Below are positions 56,568 through 64,000 of a stretch of DNA of 64,000 nt, piece by piece (within the stretch, counting starts at the first letter, position 1; each line of letters starts with the position of its first letter). The position numbers were made by a program, and so were the translations under genes. This stretch comes from Methylovorus mays (lineage in GTDB: Bacteria; Pseudomonadota; Gammaproteobacteria; Burkholderiales; Methylophilaceae): contig NZ_JAJAVG010000004.1 of assembly GCF_020531915.1 (NCBI RefSeq), positions 310,001-374,000 of the forward strand, given 5' to 3'. The notes under the pieces were generated by a model. That model saw only the letters and a program-made list of their open reading frames with translations. It was not told the origin of the DNA and ran no database searches.

Positions 56568-58925
56568 CTAGGTACTGCTCAGCATGGCCATGGCGGCAAT
56601 GCTGATGTCGGCGACCAGGATGCCGGTCAAACGGCCATTGTCATCCAGCATGGGCAACGATACCGTCAGGCAGAAATCCTCGGTGGCGGTCGACAGGTAA
56701 ATGCTGGAGATATACGGCTTGAGGCTTTGCAGCACGACGTTGGCATAGGCTTGCGGGCTTCTGTCCACCCCGGCGCCACCGGCCTTGATCTTGCCGTACA
56801 TATTGGGGTTGATCCAGTTCGGATAGCGCTGCACGCCCTTGTCATCCAGCTCAAACACCACCTCAAAGAACGGATATTCGGAGAAGCAGCTATCCAGGCA
56901 GTGGGCATCTTCGCTACGGTGCCATGCCAATAGCGAACGCAAGGCTTCCAGCGCCCGGCCCTGCCAGTCGGAATAATCCTCGGTTTCCGGCAGTATCAGC
57001 TGTGGTGGCTCGTCTTCCACCACAATGATGCTGCCGATGTTGGACTTGCCGATTTTCTTCAACGTCGCCGCGCGCTCGGCGGCAGCCACACTGTTGGACA
57101 AACGTCCCTGCTTGCCATTGACCACGGCAATCGACACGCTCGCCACCGGATGCTCCTTGCCGTCTTCGGTCGTGAAGAAGCCGCGCTGCAAGTCGCTTTC
57201 GTCGTAAAGATGTATCGCCAGGGTCTGGAAATGATGGATGACCGACAGCAGCGTTTGTGGCAAGTCAGGATCGTAATGATCCAGAATCAGCACAAAGTCA
57301 TCGCCACCGATGTGGCCGACCAGCATGCCAACCCGGCCCTGGAATTCCTGGCGCACGATTTCGGACAGCAGGCGGATCATGGCATCGCCACGGATAAAGC
57401 CGTAGCGGTCGTTGTAGGCCTTGAAGTGGTCAAGGTCGATATAGACCAGCTCGGTGGTCGGATTGTTACGCAGGCTGACATCCAGCGACTGACGCAGGGT
57501 CGGGCCCGTCGTCAGCTGGCTCAATGGGTGCAGGCTGCCGGTGCTGGTCTTGCGACTGATCAGTTGCGAGAGAATTTCCAGCGGCTGCAAAATGCCGATG
57601 TAGGTGCCGTCTTCGTGCACCATCACCCAGGGTTCCACTTCCCCGCGTTCCAGATATAAGCCGCGGGCCAGCATGCTGGTCGGCATGCGGTTGGTCACCA
57701 TGCGTGGCAGCGGGTCACAGTAATTGCTGAGCGCCAGGTTGCGATAACTGAAGGCTTTGCCGCGCTTCAGCAGGCCAATCGGGCGTTGCCCATCCAGCAC
57801 CACGGCCATGGCCACATCCGGAAACTCAAGAAAGGTCCTGCGGGCCTGGTCTATCGGGGTGTTGACGTCCATGGTCATGCCGCGCGTGACATATTCGGTA
57901 ATGCGGAATTCATCCGGGATGTGCGAGCGGTGCGACTCATCGCGCGTGGGCAGCGAATTCACCGTGCTGACGGGTTTTTGCTGCGGCTTGGCGAAGTAAT
58001 AGCCCTGGGCATAGGTGAGCCCCAGATCCTGACAATAAGTAATGTCCTCCACCCGCTCCAGGCCTTCGGCCACCACGGTGCAGCCCAGACGCTGGGCCAT
58101 GGAAATGATCGCTTCCAGCAGGACCGTACGTACACGGCTGCCCTGCGCCTCGTGCACGATGGCACGATCAATTTTGATGAAGTCAGCACGCACGGCCGCC
58201 AGCGCACGCAGGCCATTGAAGCCTGAGCCCATGTCATCGAGCGCAATACGCAGGCCATGGGTGCGGATAATGTCGCAATACTTGGCAAGAAGTTCGGGCG
58301 AGACATCTTCGCTTTCCACGATCTCCACTACCACATCGCGCTGCTCAATGCCGAGCCGTGTCAGATTTTCCAGCAAAGGTGGCAACCAGTCGTCACGCAT
58401 GATGGTTTGCGGAAGGACATTCACGAATACCGGGATGCCTTTGGCAATCGAATTGGCCTTGCCGGCCAGTGCCAGACGCTGGCAGACAATATCCAGTTCC
58501 ATGGTGCGGCGCACCTGCCGTGCCAGCTGAAAGGCCTCTTCACCATTCAGCAGGTGACCATCCGGATCACGCAGCCGGCACAGGGCTTCATAGCCGAAAA
58601 TCTTGCCATTCTGACTGAAGTCGACGATGGGCTGAAAGTGCATCTGCACGTGCTGCTCAAGATCGCCCAGCAACCAGGGATAACGCCGGCGGGCATAAAA
58701 GGTGCGAAATGGCATGATGTCTGCCAGGGCAGCTTCCAGGTTTGCCGGGCTATCGCTTTCTGCCAGGTAAACCAGGGCCTCGTCCAACGCCGAGGCGGGG
58801 TACTCATGGGTAATGGCTTCCAGCTGCGCCAGCAAGGCAGCTTCGTCCGCACATTCAAAGGACGCAATGGCTTTGCCACCGGTAGTGTTCAGGGTTAGAT
58901 AGTGTGTGTTGAGATAAAGCTTCAT
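56568..58925 (-). CDS. EAL-CBS-GGDEF cyclic-di-GMP protein
   Basis: 785 aa from the ATG at 58925 (an upstream TTG is less likely). N-terminal ~100-residue region, then an EAL domain (GYEALCRLRDPDGH, NVLPQT, VVEIVESEDV, ALDDMGSGFNGL, KIDRAI, AEGLE). All main catalytic acids are seen, so phosphodiesterase activity is likely. Then a CBS pair (ITEYVTRGMTMDVNTP, ..), a GGDEF domain (VGHIGGDDFVLIL; GGDDF), and a C-terminal ~150-residue sensor-like domain. GGDEF may be regulatory. Divergent from pilU, with 223 bp between them. Confidence 0.88.
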   Translation of the reverse strand: MKLYLNTHYLTLNTTGGKAIASFECADEAALLAQLEAITHEYPASALDEALVYLAESDSPANLEAALADIMPFRTFYARRRYPWLLGDLEQHVQMHFQPIVDFSQNGKIFGYEALCRLRDPDGHLLNGEEAFQLARQVRRTMELDIVCQRLALAGKANSIAKGIPVFVNVLPQTIMRDDWLPPLLENLTRLGIEQRDVVVEIVESEDVSPELLAKYCDIIRTHGLRIALDDMGSGFNGLRALAAVRADFIKIDRAIVHEAQGSRVRTVLLEAIISMAQRLGCTVVAEGLERVEDITYCQDLGLTYAQGYYFAKPQQKPVSTVNSLPTRDESHRSHIPDEFRITEYVTRGMTMDVNTPIDQARRTFLEFPDVAMAVVLDGQRPIGLLKRGKAFSYRNLALSNYCDPLPRMVTNRMPTSMLARGLYLERGEVEPWVMVHEDGTYIGILQPLEILSQLISRKTSTGSLHPLSQLTTGPTLRQSLDVSLRNNPTTELVYIDLDHFKAYNDRYGFIRGDAMIRLLSEIVRQEFQGRVGMLVGHIGGDDFVLILDHYDPDLPQTLLSVIHHFQTLAIHLYDESDLQRGFFTTEDGKEHPVASVSIAVVNGKQGRLSNSVAAAERAATLKKIGKSNIGSIIVVEDEPPQLILPETEDYSDWQGRALEALRSLLAWHRSEDAHCLDSCFSEYPFFEVVFELDDKGVQRYPNWINPNMYGKIKAGGAGVDRSPQAYANVVLQSLKPYISSIYLSTATEDFCLTVSLPMLDDNGRLTGILVADISIAAMAMLSST

Positions 58926-59148
58926 AGATGAGGTCGTTGTCAATTCCCGGTTGGTTAATGCAAGCCTTGTGCCATCCCCGGCACCTGATTAATCGCCGTT
59001 TCAGGGTATTCATGACAGCATTTCTGCCAGCATCGCGTGCATGCCGAAGTATAGCGCACCATTATCGCGCAACTGCATTTTGTCATCTCGAATTTCGGCG
59101 GCTTCGGCTTATGGTAAAGTAGGCCGATCACATGCTCAGGGGAGGACT

Positions 59149-60237
59149 ATGGCAGCCATTGATATCACGCCGGTATTGCGCTTTATGGTCGATAAAAACG
59201 GATCTGACCTTTTCTTCAGCACCGGTACGCCTATCCATATCGAAATCGAGGGAAAAACCCTGCCGGTGAACACGCAAGTAATGGCGCCAGGCATGGTAAA
59301 GGAAGTCGCCTATGCGCTCATGTCACCTGAGCAAATCAAGGAATTTGAAGCCACGCTGGAAATGAACTTTGCCTATAGCGTAGATGAAATCGAGGATGCA
59401 CGCTTCCGCGTCAATATCTTTCGCCAGCGCGGCGATGTCGCCATCGTCATCCGCTGCATCAAGGCACTCATTCCCACATTTGAAGCGCTCGGGCTGCCGC
59501 CTATCCTGAAAGAGCTGATCATGAAGCCACGCGGGCTGGTATTGGTCGTGGGTTCTACCGGGTCCGGCAAATCCACCACGCTCGCTTCCATGATTGATCA
59601 TCGCAATGAGAATGCTACCGGCCATATCCTGACGCTGGAAGACCCCATCGAATTCATCCACAAGCACAAAAAATCCATCGTGGATCAGCGCGAGATCGGT
59701 ATTGATACGCTGTCGTTTGACAATGGGCTGAAAAACGCCATGCGACAGGCCCCGGATGTGATACTGATTGGGGAAATCCGCGACATGGAAACCATGAAAC
59801 ACGCCATGGCCTACTCTGAAACCGGACATCTTTGTCTGGCTACCTTGCATGCCAACAATGCCAATCAGGCCATTGAGCGCATTATTTCGTTCTTCCCGCC
59901 GGAGGGCAAAGCCGGTCTGCTGCTGGGGCTCGCCATGAATCTGGTCGCTATCGTCTCCCAGCGTCTGATCCCGGGCAAACTCACCAAACGTGCAGCCGCC
60001 ATCGAAGTATTGATCAACACCCCTTACATTGCCGAACTGATTCAGAAATCCAAGCTCGAAGAAATCAAGGAAGTGATGGCCGACAACAACGATATCGGCA
60101 TGTGTACTTTCGATCAGTCGCTGTTCCGCTTATACAGCAACGACAGGATTACCGAGGAAAATGCCCTGGCAAATGCCGATTCCCGCAATGATTTGTCCTT
60201 GCGCATCCGCTTTGCAGAGGAATCTGAAGCGCCTTGA
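59149..60237 (+). CDS. pilU: Type IV pilus retraction ATPase, PilU-like
   Basis: 362 aa from the ATG at 59149 behind AGGGGAGGA. Walker A GSTGSGKST (135-143), Asp box ILTLEDPIEF, Walker B DVILIGEIRDMETM and His box GHLCLATLHANNA. The PilT-specific AIRNLIRE motif is absent; the sequence is closer to PilU. It assists retraction and twitching motility. Here it stands alone; PilT is not in the window. The divergent gene encodes a cyclic-di-GMP protein. Confidence 0.92.
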   Translation: MAAIDITPVLRFMVDKNGSDLFFSTGTPIHIEIEGKTLPVNTQVMAPGMVKEVAYALMSPEQIKEFEATLEMNFAYSVDEIEDARFRVNIFRQRGDVAIVIRCIKALIPTFEALGLPPILKELIMKPRGLVLVVGSTGSGKSTTLASMIDHRNENATGHILTLEDPIEFIHKHKKSIVDQREIGIDTLSFDNGLKNAMRQAPDVILIGEIRDMETMKHAMAYSETGHLCLATLHANNANQAIERIISFFPPEGKAGLLLGLAMNLVAIVSQRLIPGKLTKRAAAIEVLINTPYIAELIQKSKLEEIKEVMADNNDIGMCTFDQSLFRLYSNDRITEENALANADSRNDLSLRIRFAEESEAP

Positions 60238-60337
60238 CCTCACGCACCAGTTTTACATTTTTTTGCCAGTGAGATAACCGCCAGAACAGGCAAGGCGCGC
60301 TATAGTGGTGCGCTCTGTCCATCTGGTTTTTTCACGC

Positions 60338-61135
60338 ATGTCCTCTGCCCATTCATTTTCCGGTTTTCGCCGAAAGCTGCTGACAATGCTGCTGACCGCC
60401 CCATTGATGTGTCGCGCCATGTGGGCTGGTGCCAATAGCAATACGACATGCCTGGCCAAGCCAGAACGCACGGAAGGCCCCTACTTTGTCGATCACCAGC
60501 TGAATCGCCGTGATATCCGTCTTGACCCTGTCACGCATCTCTTCAGCCCTGGCTTACCGCTGATATTGACCATTGATCTGCTGAACCTGGCAAAGCACAG
60601 CTGCGGGCCGCTAGCAGGGGCCACCGTCGATATTTGGCATTGCGACGCACAAGGCGTGTACTCAGGGGTGAGTGACATGAATACGCTGGGTAAGAAGTTT
60701 TTACGTGGGTATCAAGTGTCAGACCAGGCTGGCAGAGTGACCTTCAAAACCATCTATCCCGGTTGGTATCCTGGGCGAGCGGTACATATCCATTTCAAGA
60801 TACGTACCCAGACCAACACGGGGGGAATCTACGAATTTACTTCGCAACTGTTTTTTGATGACCGGCTGAGCGATGCTGTTTTCATGCATCCCCCTTACAA
60901 AAAGCCCGAGCCACGTGACACGCGTAATGCACGCGACATGCATTACGGCAAGGATGGGAGTCAGCTACTGTTGTCGCCGATAGAAAAGGCGGATGGCTAT
61001 CATGCACGGATATCGGTGGCGCTAGACCTGAGTGATGACAAGGTCGGCGCTCCCGATGGATTCAGCATGCCACCTGGCCCCGATGGCCGCCCTATGTCGC
61101 CTCCGCCCGGGCTGCAGCCACCGCAGCGAGGATAA
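60338..61135 (+). CDS. Secreted intradiol ring-cleavage dioxygenase-like protein
   Basis: 265 aa; the ATG at 60338 (MSSAHSF) leads into a basic start and hydrophobic signal (LLTMLLTAPLMCRAMW). The intradiol core has the Fe(III) ligands: Tyr in DIWHCDAQGVYSG, and Tyr/His in PGWYPGRAVHIHFKI. Pro-rich tail (PPGPDGRPMSPPPG). An exported intradiol enzyme is unusual for catechol breakdown and may act on other phenolics. Its 3' end overlaps the convergent EamA gene by 44 bp. Confidence 0.82.
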   Translation: MSSAHSFSGFRRKLLTMLLTAPLMCRAMWAGANSNTTCLAKPERTEGPYFVDHQLNRRDIRLDPVTHLFSPGLPLILTIDLLNLAKHSCGPLAGATVDIWHCDAQGVYSGVSDMNTLGKKFLRGYQVSDQAGRVTFKTIYPGWYPGRAVHIHFKIRTQTNTGGIYEFTSQLFFDDRLSDAVFMHPPYKKPEPRDTRNARDMHYGKDGSQLLLSPIEKADGYHARISVALDLSDDKVGAPDGFSMPPGPDGRPMSPPPGLQPPQRG

Positions 61136-61970
61136 TCAGCCCGCCACCCAGCCACTCGTTCCACTGCATGGTTTCACCAGCCCAGTAATACGAAGCCACC
61201 GCCGCCACGACCAATTCAAACAGGAAAAGAACAGACGCACGGGTAACGGGTATATGGGTGATGCCATATTGCACAAACAGGGTCGCCGCCATCAGCAACA
61301 GCGAAATCAGGCCCATGATCAGCCAGCTGGTGAGACTGAATGTTGCGGGTGCCGGGAATGCCAGCGGCTGAAACGGCAGAAACACCAGACACATGCCGAT
61401 CACCCCCACCCATACCGCCATCGACTTGGCGACAATGCTCAAATGCGCCGACTTGCGCGTGATGACATTAGTCAGCGCAAAACCAATGCCCGAAGACAGT
61501 CCCAGCCAATCGGCGCGACTGCTCGGCAGCGGCCACTCTCCCGGCTGCCAGAGCATGATGAATGCACCGGTCAGCGAGACCGCTATCACCGCCAGGCGCT
61601 TGGCATCCACCCGCTCCTTTAACCAGAAATGCGCCAGAATCAGCGTCCACAAGGGCGAAAGATAAAACAGCAGCATCACCCTCATCACTTCGCCATCAAT
61701 GACCGCCAGCACATAGCTGAGATTAGTCCAGCCAGCGACCAGGCATAACCAGAATATGCTGGCGGGCTGCTTGAAAAGCCCGCGCCAGTGCCGTCCGAAC
61801 AAGAGCGCCGCCAGAAACACCGTCAGGGTATAAGTATAAAAACTGGAGGCGACGCCGGAGACACCGGCCTCCTGCATCAGCCGGTAGGGATACCAGACCA
61901 CGCCCCAGCAGAGGGCGCCAAACAGCAGGCCTGCGCTGGCGATGGTTTGTGTTGTTTTTTGCGATACCAC
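61092..61970 (-). CDS. EamA/DMT superfamily transporter
   Basis: 292 aa, ten transmembrane helices in two EamA repeats (GALCWGVVWYPYRLMQEAGV, VRVMLLFYLSPLWTLILAHF, SVLFLFELVVAAVASYYWAGE). Family members export amino acids or metabolites. Ends inside the dioxygenase gene. Divergent from dapC with 82 bp between. Confidence 0.88.
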   Translation of the reverse strand: MVSQKTTQTIASAGLLFGALCWGVVWYPYRLMQEAGVSGVASSFYTYTLTVFLAALLFGRHWRGLFKQPASIFWLCLVAGWTNLSYVLAVIDGEVMRVMLLFYLSPLWTLILAHFWLKERVDAKRLAVIAVSLTGAFIMLWQPGEWPLPSSRADWLGLSSGIGFALTNVITRKSAHLSIVAKSMAVWVGVIGMCLVFLPFQPLAFPAPATFSLTSWLIMGLISLLLMAATLFVQYGITHIPVTRASVLFLFELVVAAVASYYWAGETMQWNEWLGGGLIILAAVAAARAEAT

Positions 61971-62052
61971 AGAACGTCTTTTCTTGAAGTTAACCCGCCA
62001 TTCGGGCTGCTGGCGCAGCCCAAGCCCGGCGGACTTGCGTTAAAATATACGA

Positions 62053-63234
62053 ATGAATCCAAACCTGAATAAATTACAGCCCTACCCTTTTCAGCGACTG
62101 CGCGACCTGTTTGCCGGCATCAAGCCCAACCCAGACTATAGCCCCGTCAATCTTTCTATCGGCGAGCCCAAGCACGCGACGCCTGCGCTGATTCAGCAAG
62201 CCTTGGTGGATAATCTGGCGGGGCTGGCCAATTATCCCACAACTCTGGGTATACCCGCCCTGCGCGAAGCCATTGCGGCCTGGTTAAGCCGTCGCTATGG
62301 CATCCCGTTGATGAATCCAGAAACGGAAATTGTGCCAGTCAATGGCAGCCGCGAAGCCTTGTTTGCCTTTGCCCAGGCGGTCATCGATAACAGCCGGCCA
62401 GCGCCGGTGGTGGTCTGCCCTAATCCGTTTTACCAGATTTATGAAGGGGCCGCCTTTTTGGCCGGCGCTGAACCGTATTTCCTTAATACACTGCCGGAAA
62501 ACGACTTTGCCATGGATCTGGAAAGTGTGCCGGAAAGCGTGTGGCTGCGCACCCAGCTCTTGTATTTGTGCTCGCCGGGCAACCCAACGGGCAAGGTGAT
62601 GTCGCTGGAGCAATGGAAGCTGGCATTCATGCTCTCGGATCGCTATGGCTTTACCATTGCGGCCGACGAATGCTACTCGGAAATCTATTTCACCGAAGGC
62701 GAAGCGCCGCTGGGTGCATTGCAGGCCGCCCATCTACTGGGACGGGATTTCAGCCGACTGGTGATTTTCAGCTCATTGTCCAAGCGCTCCAACGTGCCAG
62801 GCATGCGTTCAGGCTTTGTGGCGGGCGATGCCACTATCCTGGAGAAATTCCTGCTGTATCGCACCTACCATGGCTGCGCCATGAGCCCTGCGGTGCAGGC
62901 CGCCAGCGTTGCCGCCTGGAATGACGAAGTACATGTGCAGGAAAACCGGCGCCTGTACGCCGAAAAGTTTGATCAGGTCACCCCGTTGCTGCAAGGTTCG
63001 ATGGAAACTTCGCGGCCAGACGCCGCGTTTTATTTATGGGCAAAGACGGACGGCAGTGATACTGACCTCGCGATTCGCTTGTATCGTGACCTTAATATCA
63101 CGGTGCTGCCTGGCAGCTTCCTGGCGCGCGAGGCGCATGGCATCAACCCCGGCAAGGGCTTCATCCGCATGGCGCTGGTGGCCTCTTTGCAAGAGTGCCT
63201 GGACGCAGCCAAGCGCATACAATCGCTCAGCTAG
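62053..63234 (+). CDS. dapC: N-succinyldiaminopimelate aminotransferase DapC
   Basis: 393 aa, class I/II aminotransferase. PLP Lys in SSLSKRSNVPGMRSGF, NPFYQIYEGAA and CSPGNPTGKV, with DECYSEIYF. The opening MNPNLNKLQPYPFQRLRDL is typical of DapC. It makes succinyl-diaminopimelate in lysine and peptidoglycan precursor synthesis. Normal length. Confidence 0.9.
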   Translation: MNPNLNKLQPYPFQRLRDLFAGIKPNPDYSPVNLSIGEPKHATPALIQQALVDNLAGLANYPTTLGIPALREAIAAWLSRRYGIPLMNPETEIVPVNGSREALFAFAQAVIDNSRPAPVVVCPNPFYQIYEGAAFLAGAEPYFLNTLPENDFAMDLESVPESVWLRTQLLYLCSPGNPTGKVMSLEQWKLAFMLSDRYGFTIAADECYSEIYFTEGEAPLGALQAAHLLGRDFSRLVIFSSLSKRSNVPGMRSGFVAGDATILEKFLLYRTYHGCAMSPAVQAASVAAWNDEVHVQENRRLYAEKFDQVTPLLQGSMETSRPDAAFYLWAKTDGSDTDLAIRLYRDLNITVLPGSFLAREAHGINPGKGFIRMALVASLQECLDAAKRIQSLS

Positions 63235-63249
63235 TACCCAAGCACCTCA

Positions 63250-63275
63250 CCTGATTCCGTATATTCGGGATCAGG
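63250..63275. terminator. Hairpin between dapC and miaA
   Basis: CCTGATTCC (63250-63258) pairs with GGGATCAGG (63267-63275). No T-run follows, so it may be a weak terminator or just an inverted repeat; it overlaps the miaA stop codon. Confidence 0.4.
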
Positions 63276-64000
63276 TTCCCTCTGCAAGGAACTGATTTAT
63301 TGCAGAAAGTACCTTGACTTCAATATCAGAAGCCAGGCAATCCATCTCGACCGTATCCTGCATGCCACGTAACCACGTCAGCTGGCGCTTGGCCAGTTGC
63401 CGGGTAGCCACAATCCCCTTTTCACGCATGGTGGCATGGTCGATCTGCTGATCCAGAAATTCCCACACCTGCCGATACCCCACGCAACGCATGGATGGCA
63501 GCCCGAGATGCAAGGCTGGATACTTCTGGCGCAGATGTTCGACTTCTGCGATCAGGCCTTGTTGCAGCATCAGGTCAAAGCGCTCGGCGATACGCGCATG
63601 CAGCACGCTCCGATCCGACGGCACCAGCGCCAGCTTGAGCAAGCGATAGGGAAACGAGCTGCCGTTATCGTCGACAAACAAGGCGGACATCGGACCGCCA
63701 CTCAATTCGCAGACTTCCAGGGCACGCTGTATGCGCTGCGAATCCGTGGGTTTTAATCGAGCAGCGGTTTCCGGATCCAAGGTTGCCAAGCGGGCATGCA
63801 TGGCCGGCCAGCCCAACACGGCGGCCTCCTCATCCAGGCGTTGCCTCAGATCGGCATCCGCTTGCGGCAGGTTATTAAGCCCGTCCTGCAAGGCCTTGAA
63901 ATACAACATGGTGCCACCCACCAGCAGCGGTATGCGGCCACGCGCCGTGATGTCGGCCATCAATTGCAAGGCATCATGGCGAAAATGCGCCGCGGAATAC
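63271..64000 (-). CDS. miaA: tRNA dimethylallyltransferase MiaA, 3' part (gene runs off the window)
   Basis: 243 visible residues; the frame is open to the right edge, opening with [17 protein letters not shown], so the N-terminus with the P-loop lies outside. [28 protein letters not shown] and [14 protein letters not shown] are MiaA hallmarks, as is [14 protein letters not shown]. MiaA adds a dimethylallyl group to A37 of tRNAs. Convergent with dapC. Confidence 0.95.
   Translation of the reverse strand, partial: YSAAHFRHDALQLMADITARGRIPLLVGGTMLYFKALQDGLNNLPQADADLRQRLDEEAAVLGWPAMHARLATLDPETAARLKPTDSQRIQRALEVCELSGGPMSALFVDDNGSSFPYRLLKLALVPSDRSVLHARIAERFDLMLQQGLIAEVEHLRQKYPALHLGLPSMRCVGYRQVWEFLDQQIDHATMREKGIVATRQLAKRQLTWLRGMQDTVEMDCLASDIEVKVLSAINQFLAEGT

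Overview
The window looks like a Gram-negative betaproteobacterial chromosome, most likely a methylotroph of the family Methylophilaceae. This rests on the zipA-ligA-cysQ and smc neighbourhood, MsrPQ, a PEP-CTERM protein, a PQQ-type dehydrogenase and overall coding style. The class is fairly secure. The family is an inference, because no 16S or methanol dehydrogenase marker is present.

Left part (1-13.5 kb): the end of a LuxR-type response regulator, an SDR, a DUF4142 protein, a Cys-rich copper-binding-type protein, then a TetR regulator and a second SDR gene that share a palindromic operator. At 4370-4397 lies a sequence matching the E. coli dif site at 26 of 28 positions, so this is probably the replication terminus. 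A 6.8-kb filamentous phage (inovirus) sits there: HUH Rep, ssDNA-binding protein, signal-peptide membrane protein, major coat, terminator, adsorption protein, minor coat, Zot, plus divergent regulator genes. It ends at a second dif-like site inside the phage regulator gene (11155-11182). A truncated second inovirus follows (11183 to about 12540). It carries a different cargo gene, a nonsense-mutated copy of a small phage gene and a near-identical copy of the phage intergenic region.

Middle part (12.5-42 kb), mostly core genome: a DapA-family lyase, a 40-aa membrane protein behind a structured leader, a Zn alcohol/formaldehyde dehydrogenase, a second DUF4142 protein, a phospholipase D-VTT fusion with an EEP-family nuclease/phosphatase, CDF, YnfA and MscS-like membrane proteins, DoxX-msrQ-msrP, a run of TPR-cysQ-ligA-zipA-smc (read right to left), queF, DUF2383, tRNA-Ala and tRNA-Glu, a choice-of-anchor A PEP-CTERM protein, a large chemoreceptor with HAMP-like tandem repeats, an outer-membrane phospholipase A and a PQQ dehydrogenase.

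Right part (42.6-64 kb): a CarH/LitR-like cobalamin photoreceptor gene, preceded by four direct repeats, heads a tightly packed + strand cluster of nine lipid and envelope genes (two CFA-type methyltransferases, DUF2878, DUF1295, DUF6134-like, lipocalin, acyl desaturase, FAD oxidoreductase, DUF1365). This looks like a light-controlled membrane-lipid remodelling cassette. Then come a SAM methyltransferase, mnmC, a TPR-GT41 glycosyltransferase, an EAL-CBS-GGDEF protein, pilU, an intradiol dioxygenase-like protein, an EamA transporter, dapC and the 3' part of miaA, which runs off the window.
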